DNA of 64,000 bases from Leucobacter ruminantium (GCF_017565705.1 NZ_JAGDYL010000003.1:33982-97981), one strand, 5' to 3'. Shown: positions 10,585 through 20,189, counted from the stretch's first letter. Notes: generated by a model from the letters alone, not told the origin. Numbers and translations are program-made.

Positions 10585-11505
10585 TCACGGGATGAGGCCG
10601 TGTCTCCTGGCCGTCGCGACCGCCGCGTGGCGGGTCGACGCCTCGAGCTTCGACATCGCCGTCTTGAGATAGCTTTTGACGGTGCTCTCGGCGAGGCCCA
10701 GCGCCTGCCCGATCTCGGCGTTCGTTCCGCCGAGCGCCGCGTGCGAGACCACGTCGAGTTCGCGGGCGGTGAGCCGCGGCGCATCGCCGCCCTCGGACGC
10801 CTCAGCGGTATCGGCCTGCGTCGCTTCGATGCGCAGCGAGGCGGCGGAGCTCTCAGGTGAGGCGGCTTCGATCGTCGCGAGACTGCGCTCGAGCCGGGCG
10901 AGGCGGCTGCGCAGCGCTTCGTCGTGAACCGTTGCCGCGATGCTGCGCAGTTCGGCGTGGCTGCTGCGCAGCGTCTCGAGCACGGGTCCGGGCAGCCCCC
11001 GGGGCGCCTGCTCCGTCGCCAGGCGCGCGGCGAGGCGCGTCGCCCGGCGATCGATCTCGTCCTGCACCTCGATCTCGCGAGCGAGCTCGGCACCGACCGA
11101 GGCCGCCGCCTGCGCGAACTCGGCCCCTCCGAACGTGCTCGTGCGCGCGCCCCCGTAGAGCACGGCCCTGGTGGCGCCGCCGACGATGACGGGATAGGCG
11201 AACAGCGCCCGGATCCCTTCGCCGAGCACCTGCGAGTCGTAGTCGTGGGTGATGTGGCGCGAGCTCCGGTAGTCCATGGTCAACCGGGGCCGCCGCTCGA
11301 TCATGGCCCTGCCGCCGAGGCCTCGGCCGGAGTGCACGCACAGGCCGAGCAGGCTCTGCGTGCGGTTGCCCGTGATCGACGTCACGGTCGCGATCCCTCG
11401 CGATTCGAAGCCCCCGAAGACGAGGGGAAAGCGGGTCGCGGCCGCGAACTCGGCCACTGCGAGATCGAGCAGGTTCTGGTGGGCCTGCGGATCGAGTCGC
11501 TGCAT
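10585..11505 (-). CDS. GAF-like sensor / LuxR-family transcriptional regulator
   Basis: The 306-residue protein has a GAF-like N-terminal half, about residues 20-150 (for example HSGRGLGGRAMIERRPRLTM and LFAYPVIVGGATRAVLYGG). A central region of about 150-215 is predicted helical. The C-terminal LuxR DNA-binding domain is LTARELDVVSHAALGGTNAE onward, with recognition segment AESTVKSYLKTAMSKL. I chose the ATG at 11505; a TTG four codons upstream is possible. It is divergent from the prpE-DUF485-actP operon across about 104 bases, so it is the likely regulator of short-chain fatty acid use. That role is inferred from position; the ligand is unknown. Confidence 0.85.
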   Translation of the reverse strand: MQRLDPQAHQNLLDLAVAEFAAATRFPLVFGGFESRGIATVTSITGNRTQSLLGLCVHSGRGLGGRAMIERRPRLTMDYRSSRHITHDYDSQVLGEGIRALFAYPVIVGGATRAVLYGGARTSTFGGAEFAQAAASVGAELAREIEVQDEIDRRATRLAARLATEQAPRGLPGPVLETLRSSHAELRSIAATVHDEALRSRLARLERSLATIEAASPESSAASLRIEATQADTAEASEGGDAPRLTARELDVVSHAALGGTNAEIGQALGLAESTVKSYLKTAMSKLEASTRHAAVATARRHGLIP

Positions 11506-11609
11506 CGGGACTACCAACTTTCGGGGGTATTGGGTGGGCCCCCTCGCTCAATAGCCTAATCCACGCACACGACGGCCGCATGGCCGCGCTGGTTTCAAAG
11601 GAGAAATGA

Positions 11610-13589
11610 GTGAGCACAGCAATATCTGTTCCCCGCCCAGGAGATCGCTATCCCGAGGTCATCTCACGGAGCATCGAGGATCGCGACGCGTTCTGGCTCG
11701 ATGCGGCCGAGAGCGTGTCTTGGGAGACCCGGCCGACCCGCACCATCGACGAGCGCAGCGCGAGCGAGTGGCGGTGGTTTCCCGACGGCAGGCTGAACGT
11801 CTGCTACAACGCGCTCGACCGGCATGTCGAGGCCGGGCGCGGCGCCGAGGCGGCCCTGATCTACGACTCCGCGATGACGGGCACCCGCGCGAGCATCAGC
11901 TACGAGCAGCTGAGGGATCACGTGGCCCGCTTCGCTGGCGTGCTGCACGACGCGGGCGTCGTCGCAGGCGACCGCGTGCTGATCTACCTGCCGATGACGC
12001 CGGAAGCGGTGATCGCGATGCTCGCCTGCGCGCGCATCGGCGCGATCCACTCGGTCGTCTTCGGCGGCTTCGCGGCGAACGAGCTCGCGGTCCGGATCGC
12101 GGACGCGAAGCCCCGCGTGATCGTCACCTCCTCGGGCGGCCTCGAACCGAATCGCGTTGTCGAGTACCTGCCGCTCGTGCAGCGGGCGCTCGAGATCGCG
12201 GGCGGCCCGGAGTCGGGCGTCGAGACGGTGATCGTGCGCGACCGCGACGCCGTGCCGGGCTCGGCCGCCGACTACGCGGACGAGCAGGGGATCGCGTGGC
12301 GGGACTGGGCGGAGCTCGAGGACCGGGCGACGCCGGCCGATCCCGTGCCCGTGCGCTCCGAGGATCCGCTCTACATCCTCTACACCTCGGGCACCACGGG
12401 CAGCCCCAAGGGCGTGGTGCGCGACAGCGGCGGCTACGCGGTCGGGCTCGGCTGGGCGATGCGCAACATCTACGACTTCGGCCCGGGCGACACGATCTTC
12501 ACCGCCTCCGATGTCGGCTGGGTGGTCGGCCACTCCTTCATCGTCTACGGGCCGCTGCTCGCGGGCGGCACGACGGTGCTCTACGAGGGCAAGCCGGTGG
12601 GAACGCCGGATCCCGGGGCCTTCTGGCGCATCCTCTCGAGCTACGGCGCGAAGATGCTCTCCACAGCACCCACGGCGCTTCGCGCGATCCGGCGCGAGGA
12701 TCCCGAGCTCGTCGAGCTCGCGAAGTACGATCTCTCCTCGCTGCGAGCCGTCTACCTCGCGGGCGAGCGGATGGATCCCGAAACCTGGCACTGGATCAAC
12801 GACGGTCTCGGAGTGCCGGTGGTGGACCACTGGTGGCAGACCGAGACCGGCTGGATGATCTGCGCGAATCCGCTCGGCATCGAGACGCTGCCGTCGAAGG
12901 CCGGTTCGACCTCGGTGCCCATGCCCGGCTTCGACGTGCGCATCGTCGACTCGAAAGGCGAGGACATCACGGCTCCCGGCGTCGAGGGCAACATCGCGAT
13001 CAGGCTGCCGCTCGCGCCTGGCGCGCTGCTCGGCATCTGGGGGAGCGAGCAGCGCTTCGTCGACTCCTACCTGTCGGCGTTCCCCGGCTACTACGCCACC
13101 GGCGATGCCGGGCACTACGACGAGGACGGCTACCTCTTCGTGATGGGCCGCACCGACGACGTGATCAACGTTGCAGGGCACCGGCTCTCGACGGGCTCGC
13201 TCGAGGAGGTGCTGACGCAGCACCCCGCCGTTGCCGAGTGCGCGGTGATCGGCGTGCACGACGAGCTCAAGGGGCAGCGGGCCGCGGGCTTCGTCACCCT
13301 GAAGCACGGCGAGGAGGTGGTGCGCGAGGAGCTTGCGGCCGAGCTGGTGCGCATGGTGCGCGAGCACATCGGGCCCGTGGCCGCCTTCCGCGACGTCACC
13401 ATCGTGGAACGGCTGCCGAAGACGCGCTCGGGCAAGATCCTGCGCAAGACGATGCGCCAGATCGTCGACGGCGAGGAGTACCGAGTGCCCGCCACCATCG
13501 AGGATCCGACCGTGATCGACGCGCTGATCGAGGCCCTCGGCGACACGGTCTCGGCTCCGCCGACGCAGGCGGTGTCGGTGCCGCGCTGA
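11610..13589 (+). CDS. prpE: Propionyl-CoA/acetyl-CoA synthetase (AMP-forming, PrpE-like)
   Basis: The 659-residue enzyme activates a short-chain acid to its acyl-CoA via an acyl-AMP. The P-loop YTSGTTGSPKG begins at residue 258, the A5 motif is DHWWQTETGW near residue 407, and RSGKILRK supplies the catalytic lysine at residue 609. Acetyl-CoA synthetases usually read DTWWQTETGG at A5. The DHWWQTETGW form resembles propionyl-CoA synthetases, so PrpE is my preferred name, but acetate is not excluded given the acetate symporter downstream. The GTG at 11610 lies seven bases after AAAGGAG. An ATG four bases upstream is in a different frame. Confidence 0.85.
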   Translation: MSTAISVPRPGDRYPEVISRSIEDRDAFWLDAAESVSWETRPTRTIDERSASEWRWFPDGRLNVCYNALDRHVEAGRGAEAALIYDSAMTGTRASISYEQLRDHVARFAGVLHDAGVVAGDRVLIYLPMTPEAVIAMLACARIGAIHSVVFGGFAANELAVRIADAKPRVIVTSSGGLEPNRVVEYLPLVQRALEIAGGPESGVETVIVRDRDAVPGSAADYADEQGIAWRDWAELEDRATPADPVPVRSEDPLYILYTSGTTGSPKGVVRDSGGYAVGLGWAMRNIYDFGPGDTIFTASDVGWVVGHSFIVYGPLLAGGTTVLYEGKPVGTPDPGAFWRILSSYGAKMLSTAPTALRAIRREDPELVELAKYDLSSLRAVYLAGERMDPETWHWINDGLGVPVVDHWWQTETGWMICANPLGIETLPSKAGSTSVPMPGFDVRIVDSKGEDITAPGVEGNIAIRLPLAPGALLGIWGSEQRFVDSYLSAFPGYYATGDAGHYDEDGYLFVMGRTDDVINVAGHRLSTGSLEEVLTQHPAVAECAVIGVHDELKGQRAAGFVTLKHGEEVVREELAAELVRMVREHIGPVAAFRDVTIVERLPKTRSGKILRKTMRQIVDGEEYRVPATIEDPTVIDALIEALGDTVSAPPTQAVSVPR

Positions 13590-13655
13590 GCGGCGCGATC
13601 CCTCATCTTCCCCGTCCGATCCCAGATCTTCCCATCCATGAGGCAAGGAGGCCCC

Positions 13656-14084
13656 ATGTCCAATGAACCCCGGGGGTTCGAAGAGACCCCCATCGACTAC
13701 GAGGCGTTCCAGGCGCGCCCGGAGTTCCAGGAGTACAAGCACCGCTTCCGGCGCTTCGTCTTCCCGCTCGCCGCCGCGTTCATGATCTGGTTCCTGCTCT
13801 ACGTGGTCCTCGCGGCCTACGCGCACGACTTCATGGCGCGTCCGCTGCTGGGCCTGAACGTCGGGCTGTGGCTCGGCCTGGCGCAGTTCGTCACGACCTT
13901 CGGCATCACGATGTGGTACGTGTCGTTCGCGAACAAGCGCCTCGATCCCGCCACGGTCGAACTGCGCGGCGAGCTCGAGGACATCGAGCGCGGTGCGGAT
14001 CCCTCAGGCGCCGTCGGCACCCGCAACAGCGATGACACCGACGGCCTCGACGGCACCACCGGCACCGAGGGAGGCGCCCGATGA
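13656..14084 (+). CDS. DUF485 inner-membrane protein
   Basis: DUF485 proteins (YjcH-like) are small membrane proteins almost always encoded just before the acetate symporter ActP; they are probably accessory subunits of unknown mechanism. Here the 142-residue protein has RPEFQEYKHRFRRFVFPLA leading into a first membrane segment and MARPLLGLNVGLWLGLAQFV in the second, then the conserved MWYVSFANKRLDP. The ATG at 13656 follows AAGGAGG; an earlier ATG at 13638 has no such site. The acidic, Gly/Thr-rich tail after residue 105 is longer than usual. The stop overlaps the ATG of actP. Confidence 0.9.
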   Translation: MSNEPRGFEETPIDYEAFQARPEFQEYKHRFRRFVFPLAAAFMIWFLLYVVLAAYAHDFMARPLLGLNVGLWLGLAQFVTTFGITMWYVSFANKRLDPATVELRGELEDIERGADPSGAVGTRNSDDTDGLDGTTGTEGGAR

Positions 14085-15697
14085 CCGCGCAGATCTTCCA
14101 CCTGACCGAGACCGGCCAGCAGAACCCGGTGCTCAATATCGGCATCTTCCTCGCCTTCGTCGCGGTGACGATGGTCATCGTGATCCGCGCGAGCCGCAAC
14201 AACAAGAGCGCGGCCGACTTCTACGCGGGCGGGCGCTCGTTCTCGGGCAGGCAGAACGGGCTCGCGATCGCCGGCGACTACCTCTCGGCGGCGTCGTTCC
14301 TCGGCATCTGCGGCGCGATCGCGATCAACGGCTACGACGGCTTCCTCTACTCGATCGGTTTCCTCGTCGCCTGGCTCGTGGCGCTGCTGCTCGTCGCCGA
14401 GCTCATGCGCAACACGGCGAAGTTCACGATGGCCGACGTGCTGTCGTTCAGGCTGCGGCAGAAGCCCGTGCGCATGGCCGCGGCGCTCACGACCCTCGCG
14501 GTCTGCTTCTTCTACCTGCTGGCGCAGATGGCGGGCGCGGGCGGCCTCGTGTCGCTGCTGCTCGGGATCGACGACAAGCTGGGGCAGTCGCTCGTGATCG
14601 CGGTCGTGGGGGTCGTCATGATCCTCTACGTGCTCATCGGCGGCATGAAGGGCACCACCTGGGTACAGATCATCAAGGCCGTGCTGCTCATCGCGGGCGC
14701 CGGCGCGATGACGGTGTGGGTGCTCGCGCTCAAGGGCCTCGACTTCGGCGCCGTGCTCGACGCCGCCGTCAACAACCCCGAGAACGCGAACGGTGCGGCG
14801 ATCCTCGCACCGGGCCTGCAGTACGGCGCCAACCCGATCGACTTCGTGTCGCTCGCCCTCGCCCTGGTGCTCGGCACCGCGGGCCTGCCGCACGTGCTCA
14901 TGCGCTTCTACACCGTGCCGACGGCGAAGGAGGCGCGGCGCTCAGTCGTGTGGGCGATCTGGTTGATCGGCATCTTCTACCTGTTCACCCTCGTGCTCGG
15001 CTACGGCGCCGCGGCTCTCGTCGGGCCCGAGACGATCGCGAACGCACCCGGCGGCCAGAACTCGGCGGCACCGCTGCTCGCTTTGCACCTGGGCGGCCCG
15101 CTGCTGCTCGGCTTCATCTCGGCGGTCGCGTTCGCCACGATCCTCGCCGTGGTCGCGGGGCTCACCATCACGGCCTCGGCCTCGTTCGCCCACGACATCT
15201 ACAACAGCGTCATCAGGAAGGGGCAGGCGTCGGCGAAGCAGGAAGTGCGTGTCGCGAAGATCACGACGCTCGTGATCGGCGCGGCCGCGATCCTCGGCGG
15301 AATCGGCGTGCAGGGGCAGAACATCGCCTTCCTGGTGGCGCTCGCCTTCGCGGTCGCGGCCTCGGCGAACCTGCCCACGATCCTGTACTCGCTGTTCTGG
15401 AGTCGCTTCACCACCCGCGGCGCCGTGTGGTCGATGGTGGGCGGACTGGTCTCGGCCGTACTGCTGATCGCCCTCTCGCCGGTCGTGTCGGGCGATCCCG
15501 CCGCCATGCTCGGAGATGGACTCGACTTCGCGATCTTCCCGCTGAAGAACCCGGGCATCATCTCGATACCGCTCGGCTTCCTGCTCGGGTGGCTGGGGTC
15601 GATCACCGATCCCGGTCGCGAGTCGAAGCGCCTGGCCGCCGAGATGGAGGTGCGCGCGCTCACGGGCCACGGCGCGGAGCCGCCCGTGCAGCACTGA
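14081..15697 (+). CDS. actP: Cation/acetate symporter, sodium:solute symporter family
   Basis: The 538-residue protein has about thirteen hydrophobic segments and SSS-family motifs: SAADFYAGGRSFSGRQNGLA, then GDYLSAASFLGICGAIAING near residues 65-85, and GLPHVLMRFYTVPTAKEARR near residue 270. These match ActP, which takes up acetate and other short-chain carboxylates with sodium. It overlaps the DUF485 stop by four bases and follows the acyl-CoA synthetase, giving an uptake-plus-activation operon. Confidence 0.92.
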   Translation: MTAQIFHLTETGQQNPVLNIGIFLAFVAVTMVIVIRASRNNKSAADFYAGGRSFSGRQNGLAIAGDYLSAASFLGICGAIAINGYDGFLYSIGFLVAWLVALLLVAELMRNTAKFTMADVLSFRLRQKPVRMAAALTTLAVCFFYLLAQMAGAGGLVSLLLGIDDKLGQSLVIAVVGVVMILYVLIGGMKGTTWVQIIKAVLLIAGAGAMTVWVLALKGLDFGAVLDAAVNNPENANGAAILAPGLQYGANPIDFVSLALALVLGTAGLPHVLMRFYTVPTAKEARRSVVWAIWLIGIFYLFTLVLGYGAAALVGPETIANAPGGQNSAAPLLALHLGGPLLLGFISAVAFATILAVVAGLTITASASFAHDIYNSVIRKGQASAKQEVRVAKITTLVIGAAAILGGIGVQGQNIAFLVALAFAVAASANLPTILYSLFWSRFTTRGAVWSMVGGLVSAVLLIALSPVVSGDPAAMLGDGLDFAIFPLKNPGIISIPLGFLLGWLGSITDPGRESKRLAAEMEVRALTGHGAEPPVQH

Positions 15698-15793
15698 GTC
15701 GGCTGTCTCTCGCGAGCGCCCTCCGCGCGCCCCGCCCCGGGCGGGTGGAGGTCGCTCGCGAATCTCCGAGAGGAGGCCGGGTAGACTGGCGGG

Positions 15794-16915
15794 GTGAGCA
15801 ACGAGATCGAGATCGGCCGCGGCAAGCGCGCGAGGCGCGTATACACCTTCGACGAGATCGGCATCGTGCCGACGCGGCGCACCCGCGATCCCGAACTCGT
15901 CTCGACCGCGTGGGCGATCGACGCGTTCCACTTCGACATCCCGGTGCTCGGCGCCCCCATGGACTCCGTCATGTCGCCGGCCACCGCGATCGCTCTGGGC
16001 CGTCTCGGCGGTCTCGGCGTGCTCAACCTCGAGGGCCTCTGGACGCGCCACGAGGATCCGGAGCCCCTGCTCGCCGAGCTCGCAGGCATCGACGACGAGG
16101 TGACCGCGGTGAAGCGCATGCGCGAGCTCTACTCGGCTCCCATCCGCCCCGAGCTGATCACCTCCCGCCTCGGTGAGATCCGCGAGGCGGGCGTCACCGT
16201 CGCCGGCGCGCTCTCGCCGCACCGCACCGCCGAGTTCACCGACACCGTCGTGAACGCGGGCGTCGACCTCTTCGTGATCCGCGGCAACACCGTCTCGGCC
16301 GAGCACGTGGCCGAGCCCGGCCGCGAGCCGCTCAACCTCAAGCAGTTCATCTACGAGCTCGACGTGCCCGTGATCGTGGGCGGCGCCGCGACCTACCAGT
16401 CGGCGCTGCACCTCATGCGCACGGGTGCGGCAGGGGTGCTCGTCGGCTTCGGGGGCGGCGCCTCCTCGACCACCCGTGCGACCCTCGGCATCCGCGCCCC
16501 CATGGCGAGCGCGATCGCCGATGTGGCCGGCGCCCGCTCCGACTACCTCGACGAGTCCGGCGGCCGCTATGTGCACGTGATCGCAGACGGCGGGCTCGGC
16601 ACCTCGGGCGACCTCATCAAGGCGATCGCCTGCGGCGCCGACGCCGTGATGCTCGGCGCGGCCCTCGCGAAGGCCTCAGACGCCCCGGGCCTCGGCTGGC
16701 ACTGGGGGCAGGAGGCCCACCACGAGGATCTGCCGCGCGGCCGCCGCCTCCGCGTCGAACCCGTCGCGCCGCTCGCCGAGGTGGTGAACGGGCCCGCGCA
16801 TGTCGCCGACGGCAGCGCCAACCTGGTCGGGGCTCTGCGCCGCGCCATGGCCACGACCGGCTACTCCGAGGTCAAGGAGTTCCAGCGGGTCGGCATCGTC
16901 CACGCCGAACGCTGA
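15794..16915 (+). CDS. guaB3: GuaB3 family IMP-dehydrogenase-related protein
   Basis: The 373-residue TIM-barrel protein resembles IMP dehydrogenase but has no CBS domains. FDEIGIVPTRRTRDPELVST at the N-terminus, DIPVLGAPMDSVMSPATAIA and the C-terminal VIADGGLGTSGDLIKAIACG are diagnostic of the actinobacterial GuaB3 group. In the loop equivalent to GPGSICTTR of GuaB the sequence reads GGGASSTTRATLGI, so the catalytic Cys position appears to be Ser. I recall this loop also lacking Cys in other actinobacterial GuaB3 proteins, so it is probably a family trait. The reaction is therefore uncertain. The start is GTG. Confidence 0.88.
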   Translation: MSNEIEIGRGKRARRVYTFDEIGIVPTRRTRDPELVSTAWAIDAFHFDIPVLGAPMDSVMSPATAIALGRLGGLGVLNLEGLWTRHEDPEPLLAELAGIDDEVTAVKRMRELYSAPIRPELITSRLGEIREAGVTVAGALSPHRTAEFTDTVVNAGVDLFVIRGNTVSAEHVAEPGREPLNLKQFIYELDVPVIVGGAATYQSALHLMRTGAAGVLVGFGGGASSTTRATLGIRAPMASAIADVAGARSDYLDESGGRYVHVIADGGLGTSGDLIKAIACGADAVMLGAALAKASDAPGLGWHWGQEAHHEDLPRGRRLRVEPVAPLAEVVNGPAHVADGSANLVGALRRAMATTGYSEVKEFQRVGIVHAER

Positions 16916-16917
16916 TC

Positions 16918-17790
16918 TTGTCAGGCACGACGTCATCGCGCCGCCCGGAGTACCTGGGCGATCCGACGCTCGCACGCGTCATGCTGCGCCCGCAGTGGAT
17001 CCTCGCGCTCCTGCTCGCCCTCATCGTCGCCGCGGTCTTCGCGTGGCTCGGCAGGTGGCAGATGGACAACGCGATCCGCACCGACGCCCACGAGACCTCG
17101 CAGTTCGAGACGCCGCGGCCCCTGTCAGACCTCGCCGAACCCGGCGCGCCGGTGACGGAGGCCGCCGCCGGGGCCGTGGTCACGGTTCCGGGCGCCTTCC
17201 GCGCCGACGATCTGCGGGTCGTCGCCCCCCGCGACAACGCGGGGGAGCGGGGCGCTTGGGTGGTCGCGCACCTGGTGACCCCGGCCTCGGACGATGGCGA
17301 GGGATCCCACCTCGCCGTCGCCGTGGGTTGGGCGCCCGACGAGGGCGCCGCCGAACGGGTCGTCGCGCAGCTCTCCTCCGACCCGGAGTTCACCGGCGAA
17401 CGCGAGCTCGAGGGGCGGTTCATGCCGTCGGAGGGGCCGACGGTTCCCGAGCCCGGGCAGGATCCCTCGCTCCTCGAGAGCATGGTGCCGGCGCAGCTCG
17501 TCAACCTCTGGAACGGAGTCGACGGACCGGCCTACGCCGGATACCTCGTCATGCACCCGACGGGCGATGCGTCCGAGCTCCTCGACACCGCGGGTCTCGA
17601 TCCGATCGACTCGGTCGCCCCGGAGGCCCCCGAGTCGGTGAATTGGCTCAACGTGTTCTACGCGATCGAGTGGATCGTGTTCGCGGGCTTCGCGGTCTTC
17701 CTGTGGTTCAGGCTCGCGCGCGACGCCTGGGAGAAGGAGCACGAGCTGCAACTGCTGGAGGCCGCTGACGGCGTCGACTCGTCCGTCTGA
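16918..17790 (+). CDS. SURF1 family cytochrome oxidase biogenesis protein
   Basis: SURF1 proteins help assemble haem-copper oxidases. The layout fits: a membrane segment at about residues 24-42 (ILALLLALIVAAVFAWLGRW), where the conserved LGxWQ appears as LGRWQMDNA, a periplasmic domain, and a second membrane segment near residues 245-265 (YAIEWIVFAGFAVFLWF). The TTG at 16918, two bases after the guaB3 stop, gives 290 residues; an in-frame ATG at 16981 would remove 21 residues and still keep the first membrane helix. The start is unresolved. Confidence 0.82.
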   Translation: MSGTTSSRRPEYLGDPTLARVMLRPQWILALLLALIVAAVFAWLGRWQMDNAIRTDAHETSQFETPRPLSDLAEPGAPVTEAAAGAVVTVPGAFRADDLRVVAPRDNAGERGAWVVAHLVTPASDDGEGSHLAVAVGWAPDEGAAERVVAQLSSDPEFTGERELEGRFMPSEGPTVPEPGQDPSLLESMVPAQLVNLWNGVDGPAYAGYLVMHPTGDASELLDTAGLDPIDSVAPEAPESVNWLNVFYAIEWIVFAGFAVFLWFRLARDAWEKEHELQLLEAADGVDSSV

Positions 17791-17882
17791 GCCGCCTCCA
17801 TTCCCCGAGCCCGCTTCCGCCCTCTGCGCCTGTCGAAGGCGGCGCCCGTTCCGCGCGACCTCTAAGGCAACCTCTCGATAGA

Positions 17883-18368
17883 ATGGAGATCATGCGACTG
17901 CAGCCCAAGCCCGCCGACTATCCGCGCATCCGGAAAGCGCTGAGCTTGTACAAGGTGACCTCGGTGATCACCGGCGTCATGCTGCTGCTGCTCTGCGCCG
18001 TGATGGTGATGAAATACGCCTTCGGCGTGCAGCTCTTCCTCTTCACCCCCGACGGCTTCGCGCACTTCTACCCGATCGCGCAGGAGGGGCTCGAGAGCGA
18101 GTTCAAGCCCGAAGGCTTCGATCTGTTCCGGGCCATCCTCATCGCGCACGGCTGGTTCTACGTCGTCTACCTCGTCTCGGACTTCATGCTGTGGAGCCCG
18201 ATGCGATGGAGCTTCTGGCGCTTCATCCTCATCGCGCTCGGCGGCGTGATCCCCTTCATGTCCTTCTTCCTGGAGGCCCGCATCGTGCGCGAGGTCACCG
18301 AGTTCCTCGATTCGACCGCAGCCGTTCCAGCGGCTCCCGACTACGAAAGCGCAAAGGATCCCTCTTGA
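17883..18368 (+). CDS. DUF3817 integral membrane protein
   Basis: The 161-residue protein shows the DUF3817 pattern: a basic N-terminus, [20 protein letters not shown], a short periplasmic loop with [15 protein letters not shown], then [16 protein letters not shown] and [23 protein letters not shown]3817 genes commonly precede guaA in actinobacteria; the function is unknown. ATG 17883 or ATG 17892 could be used, the latter having GGAG just upstream. Its stop overlaps the TTG start of guaA. Confidence 0.85.
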   Translation: MEIMRLQPKPADYPRIRKALSLYKVTSVITGVMLLLLCAVMVMKYAFGVQLFLFTPDGFAHFYPIAQEGLESEFKPEGFDLFRAILIAHGWFYVVYLVSDFMLWSPMRWSFWRFILIALGGVIPFMSFFLEARIVREVTEFLDSTAAVPAAPDYESAKDPS

Positions 18369-19948
18369 CAGAACAGACCAACACGGCGCAGAAACCGGTT
18401 CTCGTCGTCGACTTCGGTGCGCAGTACGCGCAGCTGATCGCGCGCCGCGTGCGGGAGGCGGGGGTCTACTCCGAACTCGTGCCACACTCCATCACCGCAG
18501 CCGAGGTGGCCGCCAAGCAGCCGCTCGGCATCGTGCTGTCGGGCGGCCCCTCGTCCGTGTACGAGGAGGGTGCGCCGCGGCTCGACACCGGCATCTTCGA
18601 CCTCGGCGTGCCCGTGCTCGGCATCTGCTACGGCTTCCAGGTCATGGCGAGCGCGCTCGGCGGAGTGGTCGGCAACACCGGCGACCGCGAGTACGGCGCG
18701 ACCGAGGCGGTCGTCGTCGGCGGTGGCGGTGCGATCCTCGGCGGGCAGCCCGAGACCCAGAACGTGTGGATGAGCCACGGTGACGCCGTGCAGCAGGCAC
18801 CTGAGGGCTTCGAGGTGCTCGCCCGCACAGCGGTCACCCCGGTCGCGGCGTTCGGATCGCCCGAGCGCAAGCTCTACGGCGTGCAGTGGCATCCCGAGGT
18901 GAAGCACTCCGATCACGGGCAGCGCATTCTCGAGAACTTCCTGCACGAGGTCGCCGGGATCCCCTCCGACTGGAACGCGGGCAACGTCATCGCCGAGCAG
19001 GTGGAGCGCATCCGCGCGCAGGTGGGCGATGCGCGCGTCATCTCCGCGCTGTCGGGCGGCGTCGACTCCGCCGTCTCGACCGCGCTCGTGCACAAGGCCA
19101 TCGGCGACCAGCTGACCGCCGTGTTCGTCGACCACGGCCTGCTGCGCAAGGGCGAGCGCGAGCAGGTGGAGCGCGACTACGTCGAGTCGACCGGCGTGCA
19201 CCTCATCACCGTCGACGCCGCCGACACCTTCCTCGGGCATCTCGAGGGCGTCACCGACCCCGAGCAGAAGCGCAAGATCATCGGCCGCGAGTTCATCCGC
19301 GCCTTCGAGAAGGTGCAGCTCGACCTCGTCGCCGAGGCAAAGGCCTCGGGTGAGAAGGTCAAGTTCCTCGTTCAGGGCACGCTCTACCCCGACGTGGTCG
19401 AGTCGGGCGGCGGCGCCGGCACCGCGAACATCAAGTCGCACCACAACGTCGGCGGCCTCCCCGAAGACCTCGACTTCGAGCTCATCGAGCCGTTGCGCAC
19501 CCTGTTCAAGGACGAGGTGCGCGCGATCGGCCGCGAGCTCGGCATCCCTGAGGCCATCGTCGGCCGTCAGCCGTTCCCGGGCCCCGGTCTCGGCATCCGC
19601 ATCGTCGGCGAGGTGACCCGCGATCGCCTCGAGACGCTGCGCGAGGCCGACGCGATCGCTCGCGAGGAGTTGACCGCGGCCGGTCTCGACCAGACGATCT
19701 GGCAGTGCCCGGTCGTGCTGCTCGCCGACGTGCGCTCGGTCGGCGTGCAGGGCGATGGCCGCACCTACGGCCATCCGATCGTGCTGCGTCCGGTCTCGTC
19801 GGAGGACGCGATGACGGCCGACTGGACCCGCGTGCCCTACGATGTGCTCGCACGCATCTCGAACCGCATCACGAACCAGGTGCCCGAGGTCAACCGCGTG
19901 GTGCTCGACGTCACCTCGAAGCCCCCGGGGACCATCGAGTGGGAATGA
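18365..19948 (+). CDS. guaA: GMP synthase (glutamine-hydrolysing)
   Basis: GuaA aminates XMP to GMP. The 527-residue protein has a class I glutaminase domain with GICYGFQ supplying nucleophile Cys88, then the ATP pyrophosphatase P-loop [10 protein letters not shown] near residue 230, and the dimerisation domain ending PPGTIEWE. All the motifs are intact. The TTG at 18365 overlaps the DUF3817 stop (TTGA) and is preceded by AAAGGA, so an apparent longer frame upstream is not needed. The last codons form the left arm of a 14-bp inverted repeat. Confidence 0.97.
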   Translation: MTEQTNTAQKPVLVVDFGAQYAQLIARRVREAGVYSELVPHSITAAEVAAKQPLGIVLSGGPSSVYEEGAPRLDTGIFDLGVPVLGICYGFQVMASALGGVVGNTGDREYGATEAVVVGGGGAILGGQPETQNVWMSHGDAVQQAPEGFEVLARTAVTPVAAFGSPERKLYGVQWHPEVKHSDHGQRILENFLHEVAGIPSDWNAGNVIAEQVERIRAQVGDARVISALSGGVDSAVSTALVHKAIGDQLTAVFVDHGLLRKGEREQVERDYVESTGVHLITVDAADTFLGHLEGVTDPEQKRKIIGREFIRAFEKVQLDLVAEAKASGEKVKFLVQGTLYPDVVESGGGAGTANIKSHHNVGGLPEDLDFELIEPLRTLFKDEVRAIGRELGIPEAIVGRQPFPGPGLGIRIVGEVTRDRLETLREADAIAREELTAAGLDQTIWQCPVVLLADVRSVGVQGDGRTYGHPIVLRPVSSEDAMTADWTRVPYDVLARISNRITNQVPEVNRVVLDVTSKPPGTIEWE

Positions 19949-19976
19949 GCCGCGAAGCTGCGCATTCCCACTCGAT
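19934..19976 (+). terminator. Hairpin including the guaA stop codon
   Basis: A perfect 14-bp inverted repeat (19934-19947 with 19963-19976) has a 15-base loop and starts within the last codons of guaA. It probably ends or protects the guaA transcript. Confidence 0.6.
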
Positions 19977-20104
19977 CGAGGGGGCGGCCAGCCGCTCAAA
20001 GCAAAGCGGAGCTTTGCGCGGCGTTGCCGCTGAGCGCGCCCCCGCGCTCAGCCGACGTGCGGAGCACGGAGGATACTAGCCGCGAAGCTGCTCATTCCCG
20101 CTCG
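19948..20104. repeat. Direct repeat of the guaA 3' flank around hairpin-rich DNA
   Basis: The 27 bases at 19948-19974 (AGCCGCGAAGCTG onward) recur at 20078-20104 with two differences. The roughly 100 bases between them hold a 7-bp hairpin at 20001-20017 (GCAAAGC-GGA-GCTTTGC) and a 10-bp hairpin at 20029-20052 with a CCCC loop. No open frame of note is present. It may be an old duplication or a small insertion that duplicated its flank. Confidence 0.65.
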
Positions 20105-20113
20105 TAGAGCGCT

Positions 20114-20151
20114 GCGGCCCGGGTCGATCCGAAGGGATCGGCCCGGGCCGC
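20114..20151 (+). terminator. Strong hairpin upstream of the XRE-cupin gene
   Basis: A 17-bp stem with one G-U pair (20114-20130 with 20135-20151) and a four-base GAAG loop is followed by CTTGCGTGT. It most likely stops read-through from guaA before the regulator at 20190. Confidence 0.75.
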
Positions 20152-20189
20152 TTGCGTGTCCTGAGCGGGGAGTGTGACAAGATATCGGG

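Noticed and set aside
11606..13666. Long plus-strand frame starting at an ATG four bases before the prpE start
   Set aside because: It is in a different frame from prpE and encodes Arg-rich composition-driven sequence. prpE from GTG 11610 has all the family motifs.
19948..20151. Possible small RNA gene or tRNA remnant in the guaA-XRE gap
   Set aside because: Hairpins are present, but there is no cloverleaf, no CCA end and no T-loop GTTCRANYC. Terminators and a duplication explain the structure.
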